From the NCBI RefSeq assembly GCF_038005985.1, contig NZ_JBBOUI010000001.1:950001-1014000 (forward strand): a DNA stretch of 64,000 nucleotides, written 5' to 3'. Positions within the stretch are counted from its first letter, which is position 1; each line of letters opens with the position of its first letter. This DNA comes from Solibacillus sp. FSL R7-0682 (GTDB lineage: Bacteria; Bacillota; Bacilli; Bacillales_A; Planococcaceae). Below, in pieces: positions 36,226-47,069 of the stretch. Under the pieces are notes generated by a model, which saw only the letters and a program-made list of their open reading frames with translations, made no database searches and was not told where the DNA came from. The translations under genes were made by a program, and so were the position numbers.

Positions 36226-38640
36226 ATGAGCTTTAATCATCAACAAATCGAAAAAAAATGGCAGGCATTTTGGGATGTTAACAAAACATTCAAAACAGAA
36301 AACGAAGTAGAAAAACCAAAATTCTACGCATTAGATATGTTCCCTTATCCATCAGGTGCAGGTCTACACGTAGGTCACCCGGAAGGTTATACAGCGACAG
36401 ATATTTTATCTCGCTTTAAACGTATGCAAGGATACAATGTACTTCATCCAATGGGTTGGGATGCATTCGGGTTACCAGCTGAGCAGTATGCACTTGATAC
36501 AGGAAATGACCCAGCTGAATTTACTGCAAAAAATATTGCTACATTTAAGCGTCAAATTCAAGAGCTTGGCTTCTCATACGACTGGGATCGCGAAATTAAT
36601 ACAACGGATCCAGAATACTACAAATGGACACAATGGATTTTCACAAAGCTTGTAGAAATGGATTTAGCTTATGTAGACGAAATCGCAGTAAACTGGTGTG
36701 AAGCATTAGGCACAGTGCTTGCAAATGAAGAAGTAATTGATGGCGTTTCTGAGCGCGGAGGTCACCCGGTAGTACGCCGTCCAATGAAGCAATGGGTACT
36801 ACGTATTACACAATACGCAGACCGTTTAGTTGATGATTTAGAAGAAGTAGATTGGCCGGAATCAATTAAAGAAATGCAACGTAACTGGATCGGTCGTTCT
36901 GAAGGTGCACAAGTGAAATTTACAGTAGCAGGCACTGATAAAGGCTTCGAGGTATTCACAACTCGTCCGGATACATTATTCGGTGCAACTTACTGTGTAC
37001 TTGCGCCAGAGCACAAGTTAGTAGCGGAAATAACTTCTCCAGAGCAAAAGGAAGCAGTAGAAAGCTATTTAGAAAAAGTATCATTAAAATCTGACTTAGA
37101 GCGTACAGATTTAGCAAAAGAAAAAACAGGTGTGTTCACAGGTGCTTATGCTGTCAACCCAATTAACGGGAAAGAAGTGCCAATTTGGATTGCAGACTAT
37201 GTATTAGCAACATATGGTACAGGTGCTATTATGGCAGTTCCTGCCCATGATGAGCGCGACTATGAATTCGCGAAAGAATTTGGTTTAGAAATCACATCTG
37301 TATTAGAAGGTGGCGACATTGAGAAGGAAGCGTTCACTGGTGACGGTGTTCACATCAATTCTGATTTCTTAAATGGTTTAAATAAAGAAGAGGGTATCTC
37401 AAAGGCAATTGAATGGTTAGAGGAAAATGGTGTAGGTGAAAAGAAAATTTCTTACCGTTTACGTGACTGGCTATTCTCTCGTCAACGTTACTGGGGTGAG
37501 CCAATTCCAGTAATTCACTGGGAAGATGGCACAATGACAACTGTACCTGCAGAAGAATTACCATTAGTATTACCGAAAACAGACAATATCCGTCCTTCAG
37601 GTACAGGTGAATCACCACTTGCGAACATTGAAGAGTGGGTAAATGTAGTAGATCCTATAACAGGTAAGAAAGGGCGACGTGAAACAAACACAATGCCTCA
37701 ATGGGCTGGTTCTTCATGGTACTTCCTACGTTATATTGATCCAAAAAACACAGAAGCAATCGCAGATCCAGAGCTATTAAAGCGCTGGTTACCAGTTGAT
37801 ATTTATATCGGTGGTGCTGAGCATGCCGTACTACACTTACTATACGCGCGCTTCTGGCATAAAGTACTTTACGATTTAGGCGTTGTTCATACAAAGGAAC
37901 CATTCCAAAAGCTATTTAACCAAGGAATGATCTTAGGTGAGGGTAATGAAAAAATGTCGAAGTCAAAAGGGAATGTTGTTAACCCTGATGATATTATTGA
38001 ATCACATGGTGCGGATACATTACGTCTATATGAAATGTTCATGGGTCCACTTGAAGCTTCGGTAGCATGGTCTACGAACGGTCTTGATGGTGCACGCCGC
38101 TTCCTAGATCGTATTTGGCGCCTGTACGTTACAGATGAAGGAAAGCTTTCGAGCAAAATCCAACCATCTAACGATAAAGCATTAGAAAAAGTGTACCACC
38201 AAACTGTGAAAAAAGTGACAGACGACTACGAAGGTATCCGTTTCAATACAGCCATTTCACAAATGATGGTATTCATTAACGACTGCTACAAGGCAGAAGT
38301 AATCCCTACTGAATACGCAGAGGGCTTTGTAAAGCTATTATCACCAATGGCGCCGCATATTGCAGAAGAACTATGGTCAATTTTAGGTCATGAAGGCACA
38401 ATTACGTATGTATCTTGGCCAACATATGATGACTCAAAATTAGTAGATGATGAAATTGAAGTTGTCGTTCAAGTATTAGGGAAAGTACGTGCAAAAGTAA
38501 ACGTTGCAAAAGATACTTCAAAAGAAGAATTAGAAAAAGTTGCGCTTGAAGATAGTAAAGTACAGGAATTTATCGAAGGAAAACAAATTGTGAAAGTCAT
38601 TGTTATCCCAGGAAAATTGGTTAATATCGTTGTAAAATAA
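36226..38640 (+). CDS. leuS: leucyl-tRNA synthetase
   Basis: 804 residues, a class Ia synthetase. The HIGH-type motif [16 protein letters not shown] lies near 40-55, the CP1 editing domain ([28 protein letters not shown]) near 245-350, the KMSKS loop [10 protein letters not shown] near 574-583, and an anticodon-binding domain follows. Length is normal for bacteria. It is controlled by the leucine T-box just upstream. Ribosome site AAAGGAGG. Confidence 0.98.
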   Translation: MSFNHQQIEKKWQAFWDVNKTFKTENEVEKPKFYALDMFPYPSGAGLHVGHPEGYTATDILSRFKRMQGYNVLHPMGWDAFGLPAEQYALDTGNDPAEFTAKNIATFKRQIQELGFSYDWDREINTTDPEYYKWTQWIFTKLVEMDLAYVDEIAVNWCEALGTVLANEEVIDGVSERGGHPVVRRPMKQWVLRITQYADRLVDDLEEVDWPESIKEMQRNWIGRSEGAQVKFTVAGTDKGFEVFTTRPDTLFGATYCVLAPEHKLVAEITSPEQKEAVESYLEKVSLKSDLERTDLAKEKTGVFTGAYAVNPINGKEVPIWIADYVLATYGTGAIMAVPAHDERDYEFAKEFGLEITSVLEGGDIEKEAFTGDGVHINSDFLNGLNKEEGISKAIEWLEENGVGEKKISYRLRDWLFSRQRYWGEPIPVIHWEDGTMTTVPAEELPLVLPKTDNIRPSGTGESPLANIEEWVNVVDPITGKKGRRETNTMPQWAGSSWYFLRYIDPKNTEAIADPELLKRWLPVDIYIGGAEHAVLHLLYARFWHKVLYDLGVVHTKEPFQKLFNQGMILGEGNEKMSKSKGNVVNPDDIIESHGADTLRLYEMFMGPLEASVAWSTNGLDGARRFLDRIWRLYVTDEGKLSSKIQPSNDKALEKVYHQTVKKVTDDYEGIRFNTAISQMMVFINDCYKAEVIPTEYAEGFVKLLSPMAPHIAEELWSILGHEGTITYVSWPTYDDSKLVDDEIEVVVQVLGKVRAKVNVAKDTSKEELEKVALEDSKVQEFIEGKQIVKVIVIPGKLVNIVVK

Positions 38641-38642
38641 TA

Positions 38643-38674
38643 AAAATGGCTGTCCACTACCGGGCAGCCATTTT
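38643..38674. terminator. bidirectional terminator, leuS / HD-GYP gene
   Basis: AAAATGGCTGTCC pairs with GGGCAGCCATTTT; A- and T-runs flank both sides, serving the convergent genes. Confidence 0.88.
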
Positions 38675-38679
38675 TCAGT

Positions 38680-40401
38680 TTATATTGAGAGGATTTGATT
38701 TGTTGCGTATTCTTGCAGTAATGTATCAAAATGGAATACGTCTTGCGTTTCACCGATTAAACTTAACAAATAGCGTTCTATCCTATTGGTTGATAGTTCA
38801 ACTGTATTCGGTAAATAAGAGAGCAATAATGTATCGGCAGAGGTATCAGTAATAACGCAAGTTTCACTAATGTGAGCAGTGTCGATCGTCATTAAAATCG
38901 AATCTAAGCTCGAATCAATCGTTAACACGTGCGGGAAGATATGTTCATTATGAACTAACCCTAAAAATGCTTTAAAAAGATAATCGTTTTTAAAATTAGA
39001 TTCTACTAAAAATAAAACATTTTTTTCGTAGTGATCGTTATCAATTTGCTCTTCAATTTTTTGTTCCATCAATTGTTCCATATATTGTACGACTTGAGCA
39101 TATTTTGAGTCATATATCGTTTGCTGTCTCTTTAATAAATTTAAGATTTGATAAACAGGAATGAATATTTTAGTAAAGTACTCCGAAACATTGAAGTTAT
39201 CAACCAACTTTAAGTATGTCTTTTTAGCATTTTCGACATTTGCACTAACAAGCTCATTGTAAAATGTATTAAGTAGCGCCGCTTTACTTTCTGATTGATG
39301 AGAGATCATCTTAGTAATCGTTATTTCGTTATTTACGGAAATGTGGAATGAAATACCTGTTTCTATACATTTAACACGTGGGGAAGTAGGAAACTTTGGG
39401 TTAGCTTTTTCCACAATTGCATGAAAATTATCTGATAATAAAACGATTGAATTTTCTGGATAAATCCCAATAAAATCAACAAACTGGGTTAGTAGCAGCT
39501 CATTAAATAAAACCTGGTCACGATATAAAAGACTAAAGGCGTCTGCAGCTCGCATAGCATCTCGATAAGTTCGTTTCATTGTTATAGCTGAATAAACATC
39601 AATAATTTGTAAAATCTCCAATTCGATTGTAAAGGTTGTAGTGCTATTTCCAGGGTAGCCTTCACCATTTCTACGTTCGTGATGTGATTTCGCTAAATAT
39701 GCCCATTGTGACAATCCAATTTCATTGAAAATTGCTTCTCCTTCGAGAGTGTGAGACTTCATTAGGTCAAATTCTTTTGCATTTAGACGACCTGGTTTTT
39801 GAAGGATTGCTTTAGGGATGTTTAGTTTTCCGATATCGTGTAATAGATAGCCAATAGCAATTTGTTCAAGTTGTTCAAGTTTTAATTTTCTGGCAAATAA
39901 TGTACCAAGAATAAAAGCATCAATACTATGTAAATAAGAAGTATAATCCCATGCTTTTAATTGATCTAAGTAGTTTTTATATACATCATTACTTAAAATA
40001 GCTTCTAATAAATTTTGTAAATAATCAATTGCGGATGCATCTTTTAAAATTTGTCCATACCGAATATCCATATCTAGCTCAGCTAGTAAAGAGTAAAAAT
40101 TTAAGGCGATATCATCAGTTGAATGTATACTACCCGGGATATTAGAGAAATTAAAAACGATATCATTTTTAGAAAGCTCGTTACTTAAAAGATAGTGTTG
40201 CGTTGTGTCATTTGATTCATGCATTTTTTCTTGGTAGTAAACCGTGACGAATTGAACACCTTTTTTTCTTAAAAGTTCAATTCCTTTTTCCGTGAGCGTA
40301 CTATCTTTTTTCATAAGTAATTGTCGATTTACGAAAAGATCATTAGCAAGAATGTCACCAGGGGAGACATCTTTGAGTAGAATTTGTTCTATTTTTGACA
40401 A
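38680..40401 (-). CDS. HD-GYP domain protein (c-di-GMP phosphodiesterase type)
   Basis: About 573 residues. The HD-GYP domain at about 150-320 has the HDIGK pair, PGRLNAKEF, KSHTLEGE, HHERRNGEGYP and IDVYSAIT, so the metal ligands and GYP motif are complete and activity is plausible. The first 60 residues resemble the short N-terminal domain found before many HD-GYP domains. The last 230 residues match nothing I know. GAGGTG overlaps a GTG at 40410; the TTG at 40401 gives a proper 6-nt spacing and is preferred. Confidence 0.87.
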   Translation of the reverse strand: MSKIEQILLKDVSPGDILANDLFVNRQLLMKKDSTLTEKGIELLRKKGVQFVTVYYQEKMHESNDTTQHYLLSNELSKNDIVFNFSNIPGSIHSTDDIALNFYSLLAELDMDIRYGQILKDASAIDYLQNLLEAILSNDVYKNYLDQLKAWDYTSYLHSIDAFILGTLFARKLKLEQLEQIAIGYLLHDIGKLNIPKAILQKPGRLNAKEFDLMKSHTLEGEAIFNEIGLSQWAYLAKSHHERRNGEGYPGNSTTTFTIELEILQIIDVYSAITMKRTYRDAMRAADAFSLLYRDQVLFNELLLTQFVDFIGIYPENSIVLLSDNFHAIVEKANPKFPTSPRVKCIETGISFHISVNNEITITKMISHQSESKAALLNTFYNELVSANVENAKKTYLKLVDNFNVSEYFTKIFIPVYQILNLLKRQQTIYDSKYAQVVQYMEQLMEQKIEEQIDNDHYEKNVLFLVESNFKNDYLFKAFLGLVHNEHIFPHVLTIDSSLDSILMTIDTAHISETCVITDTSADTLLLSYLPNTVELSTNRIERYLLSLIGETQDVFHFDTLLQEYATNQILSI

Positions 40402-40630
40402 TGAATACACCTCGTTTATATTTATTATTTTGTTATATTATATGTTAATTCTACATAAAATTGGGAACATTTTTTGGATTTTTCGATATTAATTACTAAA
40501 AAATACCTGTATTAATCTGCAAAAGTTATATTAAAATTTTAAAATCTAGAAATTGTCGGGTTTGAGAGTGAGTATTTAGTAATAGGTTAATGCAGGAAAT
40601 TTAATGAAATAGAAGAGGAGAGACGTTCAT

Positions 40631-41566
40631 ATGGCAGAACATCACCATCACCATACTAATAATAAAAAAGTGTTGGCCATTTCATTTATAATAATTACAA
40701 CATTCATGATCGTTGAAGCGATTGGAGGATTATTGACAAATAGCTTAGCACTACTTTCGGATGCAGGTCATATGTTAAGTGATGCAATTTCCTTATGTAT
40801 TGCATTAATTGCATTTATGTTAAGTGAGCGAGCTGTAACGAAGCAAAAAACTTTCGGATACAAGCGCTTTGAAGTTCTGGCTGCAGCATTTAATGGTCTT
40901 ACATTAATAATTATTGCCGTTGTTATTTGCTATGAAGCAATAGGTCGGTTTATGGAGCCACTAGAAGTAGCAACGCTTGGCATGTTAGTAATAAGTGTAA
41001 CTGGACTTATTGTGAACATAATTGTCGCATGGATTATGATGCGTGGGGCAGATACGAAAGAAAATTTAAATATGCGCAGTGCTTTTATGCATGTAATTGG
41101 TGATATGTTAGGTTCAATTGGGGCAATTATTGCGGCATTACTTATAATGGGTTTCGGTTTTTTATGGGCAGACCCATTAGCCAGTATGATTGTGGCATTA
41201 CTCGTATTGCGTAGTGGGTATAGCATTACAAAAGCATCGATTCATATTTTAATGGAAGGGGCACCAGTTAATATTCAGGTGGATGAAATTGTGAAGGCAA
41301 TGACAAAAAATCCACAAGTTTTGTCGTTACATGATTTACATATTTGGACAATAACAAGTGGTTTAAATGCTCTTACATGCCACTTAGTTGTTAATGAAAA
41401 AATGACAGTTGTTGAAAGTGAAGGATTGTTAAAGAAAATCGAGCATGAACTGCTACATCATGGTATTCATCATGTAACGATCCAATTAGAAACAGTTAAG
41501 CATTCTCATGAAGATAGTCTGTTATGCAAAGTAGAGGGGCATGATCAACACGACCATCACCATTAA
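40631..41566 (+). CDS. czcD: cation diffusion facilitator, CzcD type
   Basis: 311 residues. Six membrane segments in about the first 200 residues with the metal site SLALLSDAGHMLSDAISL near 38-55 and HVIGDMLGS near 149-157. A cytoplasmic dimerisation domain LHDLHIWTITSGLNALTCHL follows near 237-256. Both ends are His-rich (five in a row at residues 4-8, and HDQHDHHH at the end), as in zinc exporters. It exports Zn2+ and perhaps Co2+/Cd2+ against H+ or K+. Start after GAGGAG. No metal-sensor gene adjoins. The 220 nt upstream show nothing I can name. Confidence 0.92.
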   Translation: MAEHHHHHTNNKKVLAISFIIITTFMIVEAIGGLLTNSLALLSDAGHMLSDAISLCIALIAFMLSERAVTKQKTFGYKRFEVLAAAFNGLTLIIIAVVICYEAIGRFMEPLEVATLGMLVISVTGLIVNIIVAWIMMRGADTKENLNMRSAFMHVIGDMLGSIGAIIAALLIMGFGFLWADPLASMIVALLVLRSGYSITKASIHILMEGAPVNIQVDEIVKAMTKNPQVLSLHDLHIWTITSGLNALTCHLVVNEKMTVVESEGLLKKIEHELLHHGIHHVTIQLETVKHSHEDSLLCKVEGHDQHDHHH

Positions 41567-41758
41567 TTTCTTATTGAATGGATACGATTTATTATTCCAA
41601 TTATGTATTTCTAGTAACTTGACACAGATTCCATCTAAATCGAGCCACGACAGACATAATTAACTATTAAAAAGTATCTATATGTATGTAATACTAGAGT
41701 AGTAAATGATGCATTCATTTAACAACCGAGATAATTAGCAGAAAGAAGTGTAAAACGG

Positions 41759-42193
41759 ATGGCACAAGCATCACATTCAGTACAAATTCCAGTAAGCCAA
41801 GGTAAAGTATGGGGCTTCGTAAGTAAAATCGAAAAGTGGGCAGTATTAGTACCCGCGTATAAAGCACATAAGGAAGTGGATGCGCAAACATCCATTTGGA
41901 CATTTGAGGGGAATTTCAAAGGCTTAACAAAAAAGGTTGAGCTAGAAATTAAAATTGTAGAGATGAACGAGCCAAATCAAATAAAGTTTGAAATTAAAGG
42001 TTTATCTGATAATTTCTCTGGTGCTGGCGAATTTATAGCAGAGCCAAAAGATGGTGGTACATATATGACAGGCACTGTAGAAGTAAATGCGGGTGGTATT
42101 GCAGGGGCTGTATTAACACCGGCGATTAAAGTATTATTACCAAAAGTCGTAACACGCTTAACTGAAAAAATCGGACGCACAATCCAAGCATAA
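41759..42193 (+). CDS. SRPBCC/CoxG-like protein
   Basis: 144 residues. The pattern of START/SRPBCC ligand-binding folds: N-terminal VQIPVSQGKVWGFVSKIEKWA (first strand and helix), a central beta sheet, and a long C-terminal helix from about 118. Closest to CoxG/polyketide-cyclase-like proteins. Ligand unknown. The ribosome site is weak (AGAAAGAAG). Stands alone between czcD and hemolysin III. Both minus-strand frames across its start are shadows. Confidence 0.75.
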   Translation: MAQASHSVQIPVSQGKVWGFVSKIEKWAVLVPAYKAHKEVDAQTSIWTFEGNFKGLTKKVELEIKIVEMNEPNQIKFEIKGLSDNFSGAGEFIAEPKDGGTYMTGTVEVNAGGIAGAVLTPAIKVLLPKVVTRLTEKIGRTIQA

Positions 42194-42332
42194 TTAAGTT
42201 GCTCATTAGAACTAATAATTCTAATGGGTTTTTCTTTCATACATGATAAATATCATAGGCAAATCATGACATCTTCGCATATGGAAACTCATTTAATATT
42301 TTATAATTAGTGTAAGAAAGAGGTGGGTGTAT

Positions 42333-42974
42333 ATGACACAAATCATGATGGAACAAAATAGTTATAGCGCAAAAGAAGAAATGTGGAACAGTTTAACCCA
42401 TGGAGTTGCTGCATTATTAACAATTCCTGCAACGTTCCTGTTAGTTGCTAAAGCTCAAGAAAACGGATCGACGATTGAGTTAGTCAGCTATATTATCTTT
42501 GGTATTTCAATGTTTTGCCTCTATTTTGCCTCAACGATGTATCATAGTTGGCCAACCCATAAAAAGTTTTTAAAAAAATTAGATCATAGCTCTATCTTTT
42601 TATTAATTGCTGGTACGTATACGCCTATTGTTTTAGTATCTATTGGTGGAAAGCTAGGATGGACGATATTTGCTATTCAATGGATTCTAGCAGCGATCGG
42701 GATTATATTAAAGCAATTTTACGTTAATGGTTCGAAAATGCTTTCGGTACTTGTATATATTGGTATGGGCTGGATTATTATTTTTGTTGCAAAGCCATTA
42801 GTAGTGAGTATAACTTGGGCAGGATTTTTAACGCTATTATCAGGTGGGTTATTTTATACAATTGGTACTTATTTTTATAAAAATGATCGGATTCCATACA
42901 ATCATGCAATTTGGCATGTATTTGTAATGGCAGGAAGCGCGGCAATGTTTTTAGCGATTTATTTATATGTTTAA
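42333..42974 (+). CDS. hemolysin III / PAQR-family membrane protein
   Basis: 213 residues, seven membrane segments. The PAQR metal-site residues are visible: SLTHGVAA near 22, STMYHSW near 70, and NHAIWHVFVMAGS near 191. Related to YplQ of B. subtilis. Named for a haemolytic activity in Bacillus cereus, but members are more likely membrane hydrolases or energy-homeostasis proteins. AGGTGGG lies 5 nt before the ATG; an in-frame GTG at 42327 overlaps that site. Terminator follows. Confidence 0.88.
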   Translation: MTQIMMEQNSYSAKEEMWNSLTHGVAALLTIPATFLLVAKAQENGSTIELVSYIIFGISMFCLYFASTMYHSWPTHKKFLKKLDHSSIFLLIAGTYTPIVLVSIGGKLGWTIFAIQWILAAIGIILKQFYVNGSKMLSVLVYIGMGWIIIFVAKPLVVSITWAGFLTLLSGGLFYTIGTYFYKNDRIPYNHAIWHVFVMAGSAAMFLAIYLYV

Positions 42975-42978
42975 AGTG

Positions 42979-43017
42979 AAAGAGCGAATTCCTCTTTGGA
43001 GTGGAATTCGCTCTTTT
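42979..43017. terminator. bidirectional terminator
   Basis: AAAGAGCGAATTCC pairs perfectly with GGAATTCGCTCTTT, 10-nt loop, T-run on the + side. Shared by the convergent genes. Confidence 0.9.
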
Positions 43018-43832
43018 TATATGCTTGCTGTAAATTTTTCAATTAATTCTTGTAAGTATTCATCATAATGTACAGTATTGCATTTTTTCATTTGCTCTAA
43101 AATTTGACGTAAAAATGCTTTATTCCTCATAAATTGATCCGGCATTTCCTCATAAAGCAATTGATGATGATAATCCTCTTGATCTAAGTAAAGCTCAAAA
43201 TAGTAACCTAGTTTATCTCCTTCATTGAACAAGTGCATCAAACATTCCACTTCGTAGCATTGCATTATAAAATCATGTTTAAAGCCAACTCTTATTGTAA
43301 AAGCAATATGTCCGCCTTTTTCATCTACTGTAAAGGGAGTTATATTGGTGATAATTTGATTATTGTGGTTAAGCCAGTAGAGCTGATTTGCTTGTCGATT
43401 TGTTGAAAACGCAGTAATTCCTTTTGGCGAGTTTTCAACAAAAAACTGCTTTGCTCGTTTCGCCTGTGTAGCGGTTTCAAAATCGCCTGAAGCAGCAATG
43501 GCATCTAATTTATTTGACACTACCTGTAATAATACCGGGCTTTTTTGAAGATGTTCAACAATTTTTCTTAACTGTATCGGATTCACATTTGGAATATTTG
43601 TTAAATCGATTGCAAGTGACATGCCTAAGCCATCTTTATTTAAACCAAGAATTAAATTTAAAATTGTACTTTTCGCAAAAAGGTCATCCTCTAAAGCGTA
43701 GCAAAATGCTCTTATCGTAAAAACAATATCTTCAATGTTACTGTCTTTTATTTTTGTACAAGACAGATGTGTTTGCATAAGTTCATCCGACGCTAAAAAG
43801 AGCATAGTTTGTTTATTTCCATTATGATGCAT
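43017..43832 (-). CDS. unrecognised protein
   Basis: About 271 residues. No family recognised and no membrane segment or signal peptide. Mixed alpha/beta texture; a central stretch GITAFSTNRQANQLYWLNHNN and an acidic C-terminal third with HLFNEGDKLGYYFELYLDQEDYHHQ, then a helical end. AGGAGG lies 11 nt before the ATG at 43832; the earlier in-frame ATG at 43859 has no ribosome site. Coding is well supported by length and codon use. It stands alone between hlyIII and ytfP. Confidence 0.75.
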   Translation of the reverse strand: MHHNGNKQTMLFLASDELMQTHLSCTKIKDSNIEDIVFTIRAFCYALEDDLFAKSTILNLILGLNKDGLGMSLAIDLTNIPNVNPIQLRKIVEHLQKSPVLLQVVSNKLDAIAASGDFETATQAKRAKQFFVENSPKGITAFSTNRQANQLYWLNHNNQIITNITPFTVDEKGGHIAFTIRVGFKHDFIMQCYEVECLMHLFNEGDKLGYYFELYLDQEDYHHQLLYEEMPDQFMRNKAFLRQILEQMKKCNTVHYDEYLQELIEKFTASI

Positions 43833-43915
43833 GGTGTCGGAAGCCTCCTGATTTTTCATATATCATATGATACTGGGAAGGTATTGGAAGTGCTAGTGCC
43901 TTTCAATCGCAAATT

Positions 43916-45175
43916 TTATACTTGAAATTGACCTGCACTCATTCCAGCAATGCGTCCTGTAACTAACGCAGATGTGATATTATAGCCACCTGTATAACCG
44001 TGAATATCTAAAATTTCTCCACAGAAATATAAACCGAGCATCTTTTTTGAGGCCATTGTTTTTGGTTCGATTTCCTTTACGGAAACACCGCCTCCAGTAA
44101 CAAAGGCTTTTTCAATTGATTGTGTTCCATGAACATCCATTGTAAAAGTGACGAGCTCACGGGCAAGATTACGGATTTTTTCTTGGGATAAATCAATAGC
44201 AGTTAGTGCTGGATCAATTTGTGCACGCTCCATTAAGAATATTAGCCAACGTTCAGGAACTAATGATTTCCATAAATTTTTAACTGCTTTTTTTGGCTCT
44301 TCCTTAATTGTTTTATTTAACATTTGGAAGCAAGTCTCTTCATTGTAGTCTGTTAAAGATTGAATGCGAACTTGCACAGGAGCACTACCAGTTTTTAATT
44401 GTTCTTTCACAATATATTGACTACAGCGTAAAATAGCTGGACCACTCAAACCAAAATGTGTAAATAACATATCCATTTGATGGGTTACAAGCACTTTCCC
44501 CTTTTTATTCAGTACGGATACAGCTACATCTCTTAATGCTAAGCCTTGTAACTCACGGGATTGAATAAAAGGCTCTTTTGATGTAACAGGAACTTCTGTT
44601 GGGAAAAGAGTTGTTACTGTATGACCAGCTCGCTCTGCCCATGGATAGCCGTCTCCTGTAGAACCAGTTTGAGGAACAGCTTTACCTCCAACAGCTACTA
44701 CGACAGCATTGGCACGGATTTCCTCGCCGCTTTCAAGGCGAATGCCATATATACGTTCATCATCCATTAATAATTTATTGACAGCAGTGTGAAGTCGAAC
44801 ATCAACTTTTAGACGTTTTAATTCCTTTTCAAGAGCATCTACTACATCTTGGGCGCGATTTGAGACAGGAAACATTCGTCCATGGTCTTCTTCCTTTAAT
44901 GCGACACCAAGTCCTTCGAAAAACTCAATAATATTTTCATTGTTATAAACGGTAAATGGGCTATATAAAAAACGACCATTGCCAGGTATATGCTTAATAA
45001 TTTCTTCAGCAGATAAGCGGTTCGTAACATTACAACGCCCTCCACCCGAAATGGCTAATTTTTTTCCAAGCTTAGAGCCCTTTTCCAATAATAAAACTTT
45101 CTTTTTTTGCTCAGCAGCTGCAATTGCTGCCATTAAGCCAGACGGTCCACCGCCGATTACAATAACATCAAACAT
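43916..45175 (-). CDS. ytfP: HI0933-type flavoprotein (YtfP)
   Basis: 419 residues, an NAD(P)/FAD-dependent oxidoreductase. N-terminal Rossmann motif [20 protein letters not shown] at 3-22, the family signature [11 protein letters not shown] near 44-54, and a C-terminal FAD-closing motif [20 protein letters not shown] near 387-406. The HI0933/YhiN group (BaiN in some gut bacteria) has no well-established physiological substrate. Divergent from murJ. The ribosome site is weak. Confidence 0.88.
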   Translation of the reverse strand: MFDVIVIGGGPSGLMAAIAAAEQKKKVLLLEKGSKLGKKLAISGGGRCNVTNRLSAEEIIKHIPGNGRFLYSPFTVYNNENIIEFFEGLGVALKEEDHGRMFPVSNRAQDVVDALEKELKRLKVDVRLHTAVNKLLMDDERIYGIRLESGEEIRANAVVVAVGGKAVPQTGSTGDGYPWAERAGHTVTTLFPTEVPVTSKEPFIQSRELQGLALRDVAVSVLNKKGKVLVTHQMDMLFTHFGLSGPAILRCSQYIVKEQLKTGSAPVQVRIQSLTDYNEETCFQMLNKTIKEEPKKAVKNLWKSLVPERWLIFLMERAQIDPALTAIDLSQEKIRNLARELVTFTMDVHGTQSIEKAFVTGGGVSVKEIEPKTMASKKMLGLYFCGEILDIHGYTGGYNITSALVTGRIAGMSAGQFQV

Positions 45176-45392
45176 TCGTTACTTTCTCACTTTCTTTTAC
45201 AAAAATTTTCATGTATTCGTTCATTTTCTATGACCTATTATACATGAAATGAAGAAACTATTTGAGTAAATGGTCTTTCACATGTAAACTTGTAAAAGGA
45301 AATGTGCGGGAACTTCCTTTTAAAGGAGACCGTTCAATTAAAAAGTGATATAGAATAACAATGAATTTAAAAATGGAACGGAAGGATATTTC

Positions 45393-47009
45393 ATGTCTTC
45401 ATTGATGAAGGGAACAGCGATATTAACAATTGGATTGTTTTTATCGAAATTACTAGGGTTAATTTATATTTTCCCATTTTATGCGATTGTTGGTGAAGAA
45501 AATATTGGGCTCTATAACTATGCCTATATCCCATACAATATTATGTTATCGATTGCGATTGCCGGCTTGCCAATTGCCATTTCAAAATTTGTTTCGAAAT
45601 ATAATGCATTAGGAGATTTTGATGCTGGTCGTCGGTTAGTTAAGACCGGTGCGTTATTTATGACCTTGACGGGAATCGTGTCATTTATTGTAATGTATTT
45701 ACTTGCTACACCAATTGCCAATATTGTTATTGCTGATGATGAGCAGGCATTTACTGTTGAACAAGTTTCGACGGTTATTAAATGGGTTAGTTATGCATTA
45801 ATTATCGTTCCATTTATGAGCTTAGTTCGTGGTTACTTACAAGGGTATGGTCATTTTTTACCGACCTCGGTATCACAGCTTGTTGAACAAATAGTACGTA
45901 TTGTATTTTTACTTGGTAGCGCATTTATAGTGGTAAATATATTTGGTGGTGATCCACTTACAGCTGTTAATTTTTCAGTTTTTGCGGCATTTATCGGTTC
46001 AATTGGTGGGTTGCTTACTTTATTTTATTTTTGGAAGAAGCTTCGTCCAGAGATAAAGGCGACACAAGTTGTTGCGCCAAAAGAATATCAAATCCCGTAT
46101 TCAGCAATGTATAAAGAAATTTTCAAGTATTCAATTCCAGTTGTTTTTGTAGGCTTGGGAAGTTCATTATTTCAAATGGTTGACTTACTTACCTTTAACC
46201 GAGCAATGATTGCTGGTGGGGTTTCTGCAAAAGTAACAGATACGTATTTTACAATGCTAAACTTACTAACTCAAAAAATTGTTATGATTCCAGTAGTACT
46301 TGCGACAGGCTTTTCAATGGCAATCATTCCAATGGTTACGAAATATTTTACACAAAAGGATTTACGACAAGTCCATTTAGCAATGGATAAAACATATCAG
46401 GTGTTATTATTTATTACGGTTCCAGCGGCAATTGGTATTTCGATTTTAGCTGAGGATTTATATCATTTCTTCTATTCCTATAGTGAAATGGGAACACAAG
46501 TGTTAAGTCATTATGCGCCACTTGCCATTTTATTTGCGTTATTTACCGTAACAGCAGCTATCCTTCAAGGAATCGATTATCAAAAATGGGTTGTTTTTAG
46601 CTTATTAATGGGATTATTCGTGAAAACAGTATTAAATACACCGCTTATTAAAATATTGTCAGTAGATGGTGCCATTTTAGCTACGGCAATCGGGTATATT
46701 ATAACGATCGGTATTAATATTTTTGTTATTAATAAAGTGACTAATTACAATGCGAAAGTTGTGCTACGACGAATTATACTAATTTTTATGTTAACGGCAT
46801 TAATGGCGGTAGGCGTTTTATTAACGCATTTTGTCTTAACAGCAATTGCTCCAGCGGAAACAAAAGTTCTAGCATTATTATATGCGGTTGTTTGTGCAGG
46901 CATTGGGGTAGCCATCTACGGTTTAATATCATATAAACTTGGATTAGCACAAATTTTATTAGGGGATAAACTAACGAAAATTGCACGTAAATTGCGATTG
47001 GTTAAATAA
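45393..47009 (+). CDS. murJ: lipid II flippase MurJ (YtgP)
   Basis: 538 residues, fourteen membrane segments, MOP/MVF superfamily. The N-terminal LMKGTAILTIGLFLSKLLGLIYIFPF and the RGYLQGYGHFLPTSVSQLVEQIVRI stretch are typical of YtgP, which in B. subtilis moves lipid II to the outer face of the membrane for peptidoglycan synthesis. GGAAGGATATTTC before the ATG. Followed after a short terminator by an RsuA-family gene. Confidence 0.92.
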   Translation: MSSLMKGTAILTIGLFLSKLLGLIYIFPFYAIVGEENIGLYNYAYIPYNIMLSIAIAGLPIAISKFVSKYNALGDFDAGRRLVKTGALFMTLTGIVSFIVMYLLATPIANIVIADDEQAFTVEQVSTVIKWVSYALIIVPFMSLVRGYLQGYGHFLPTSVSQLVEQIVRIVFLLGSAFIVVNIFGGDPLTAVNFSVFAAFIGSIGGLLTLFYFWKKLRPEIKATQVVAPKEYQIPYSAMYKEIFKYSIPVVFVGLGSSLFQMVDLLTFNRAMIAGGVSAKVTDTYFTMLNLLTQKIVMIPVVLATGFSMAIIPMVTKYFTQKDLRQVHLAMDKTYQVLLFITVPAAIGISILAEDLYHFFYSYSEMGTQVLSHYAPLAILFALFTVTAAILQGIDYQKWVVFSLLMGLFVKTVLNTPLIKILSVDGAILATAIGYIITIGINIFVINKVTNYNAKVVLRRIILIFMLTALMAVGVLLTHFVLTAIAPAETKVLALLYAVVCAGIGVAIYGLISYKLGLAQILLGDKLTKIARKLRLVK

Positions 47010-47013
47010 ATAG

Positions 47014-47038
47014 AGGCGTCTACTGGGCGCCTTTTTTA
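47014..47038 (+). terminator. short terminator after murJ
   Basis: AGGCGTC pairs with GGCGCCT (one wobble), 5-nt loop, TTTTTT. It is squeezed between murJ and the next start, so it probably attenuates. Confidence 0.65.
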
Positions 47039-47069
47039 ATTTATGGAGGAAAATTTATGGAGGAAAACG

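Noticed and set aside
40411-40630. Metal riboswitch or sensor operator before czcD
   Set aside because: No NiCo-type motif and no clear CzrA-type palindrome could be seen in the 220 nt.
41715-41919. Two minus-strand frames over the start of the SRPBCC gene
   Set aside because: They are antisense to a better supported gene and have no ribosome site.
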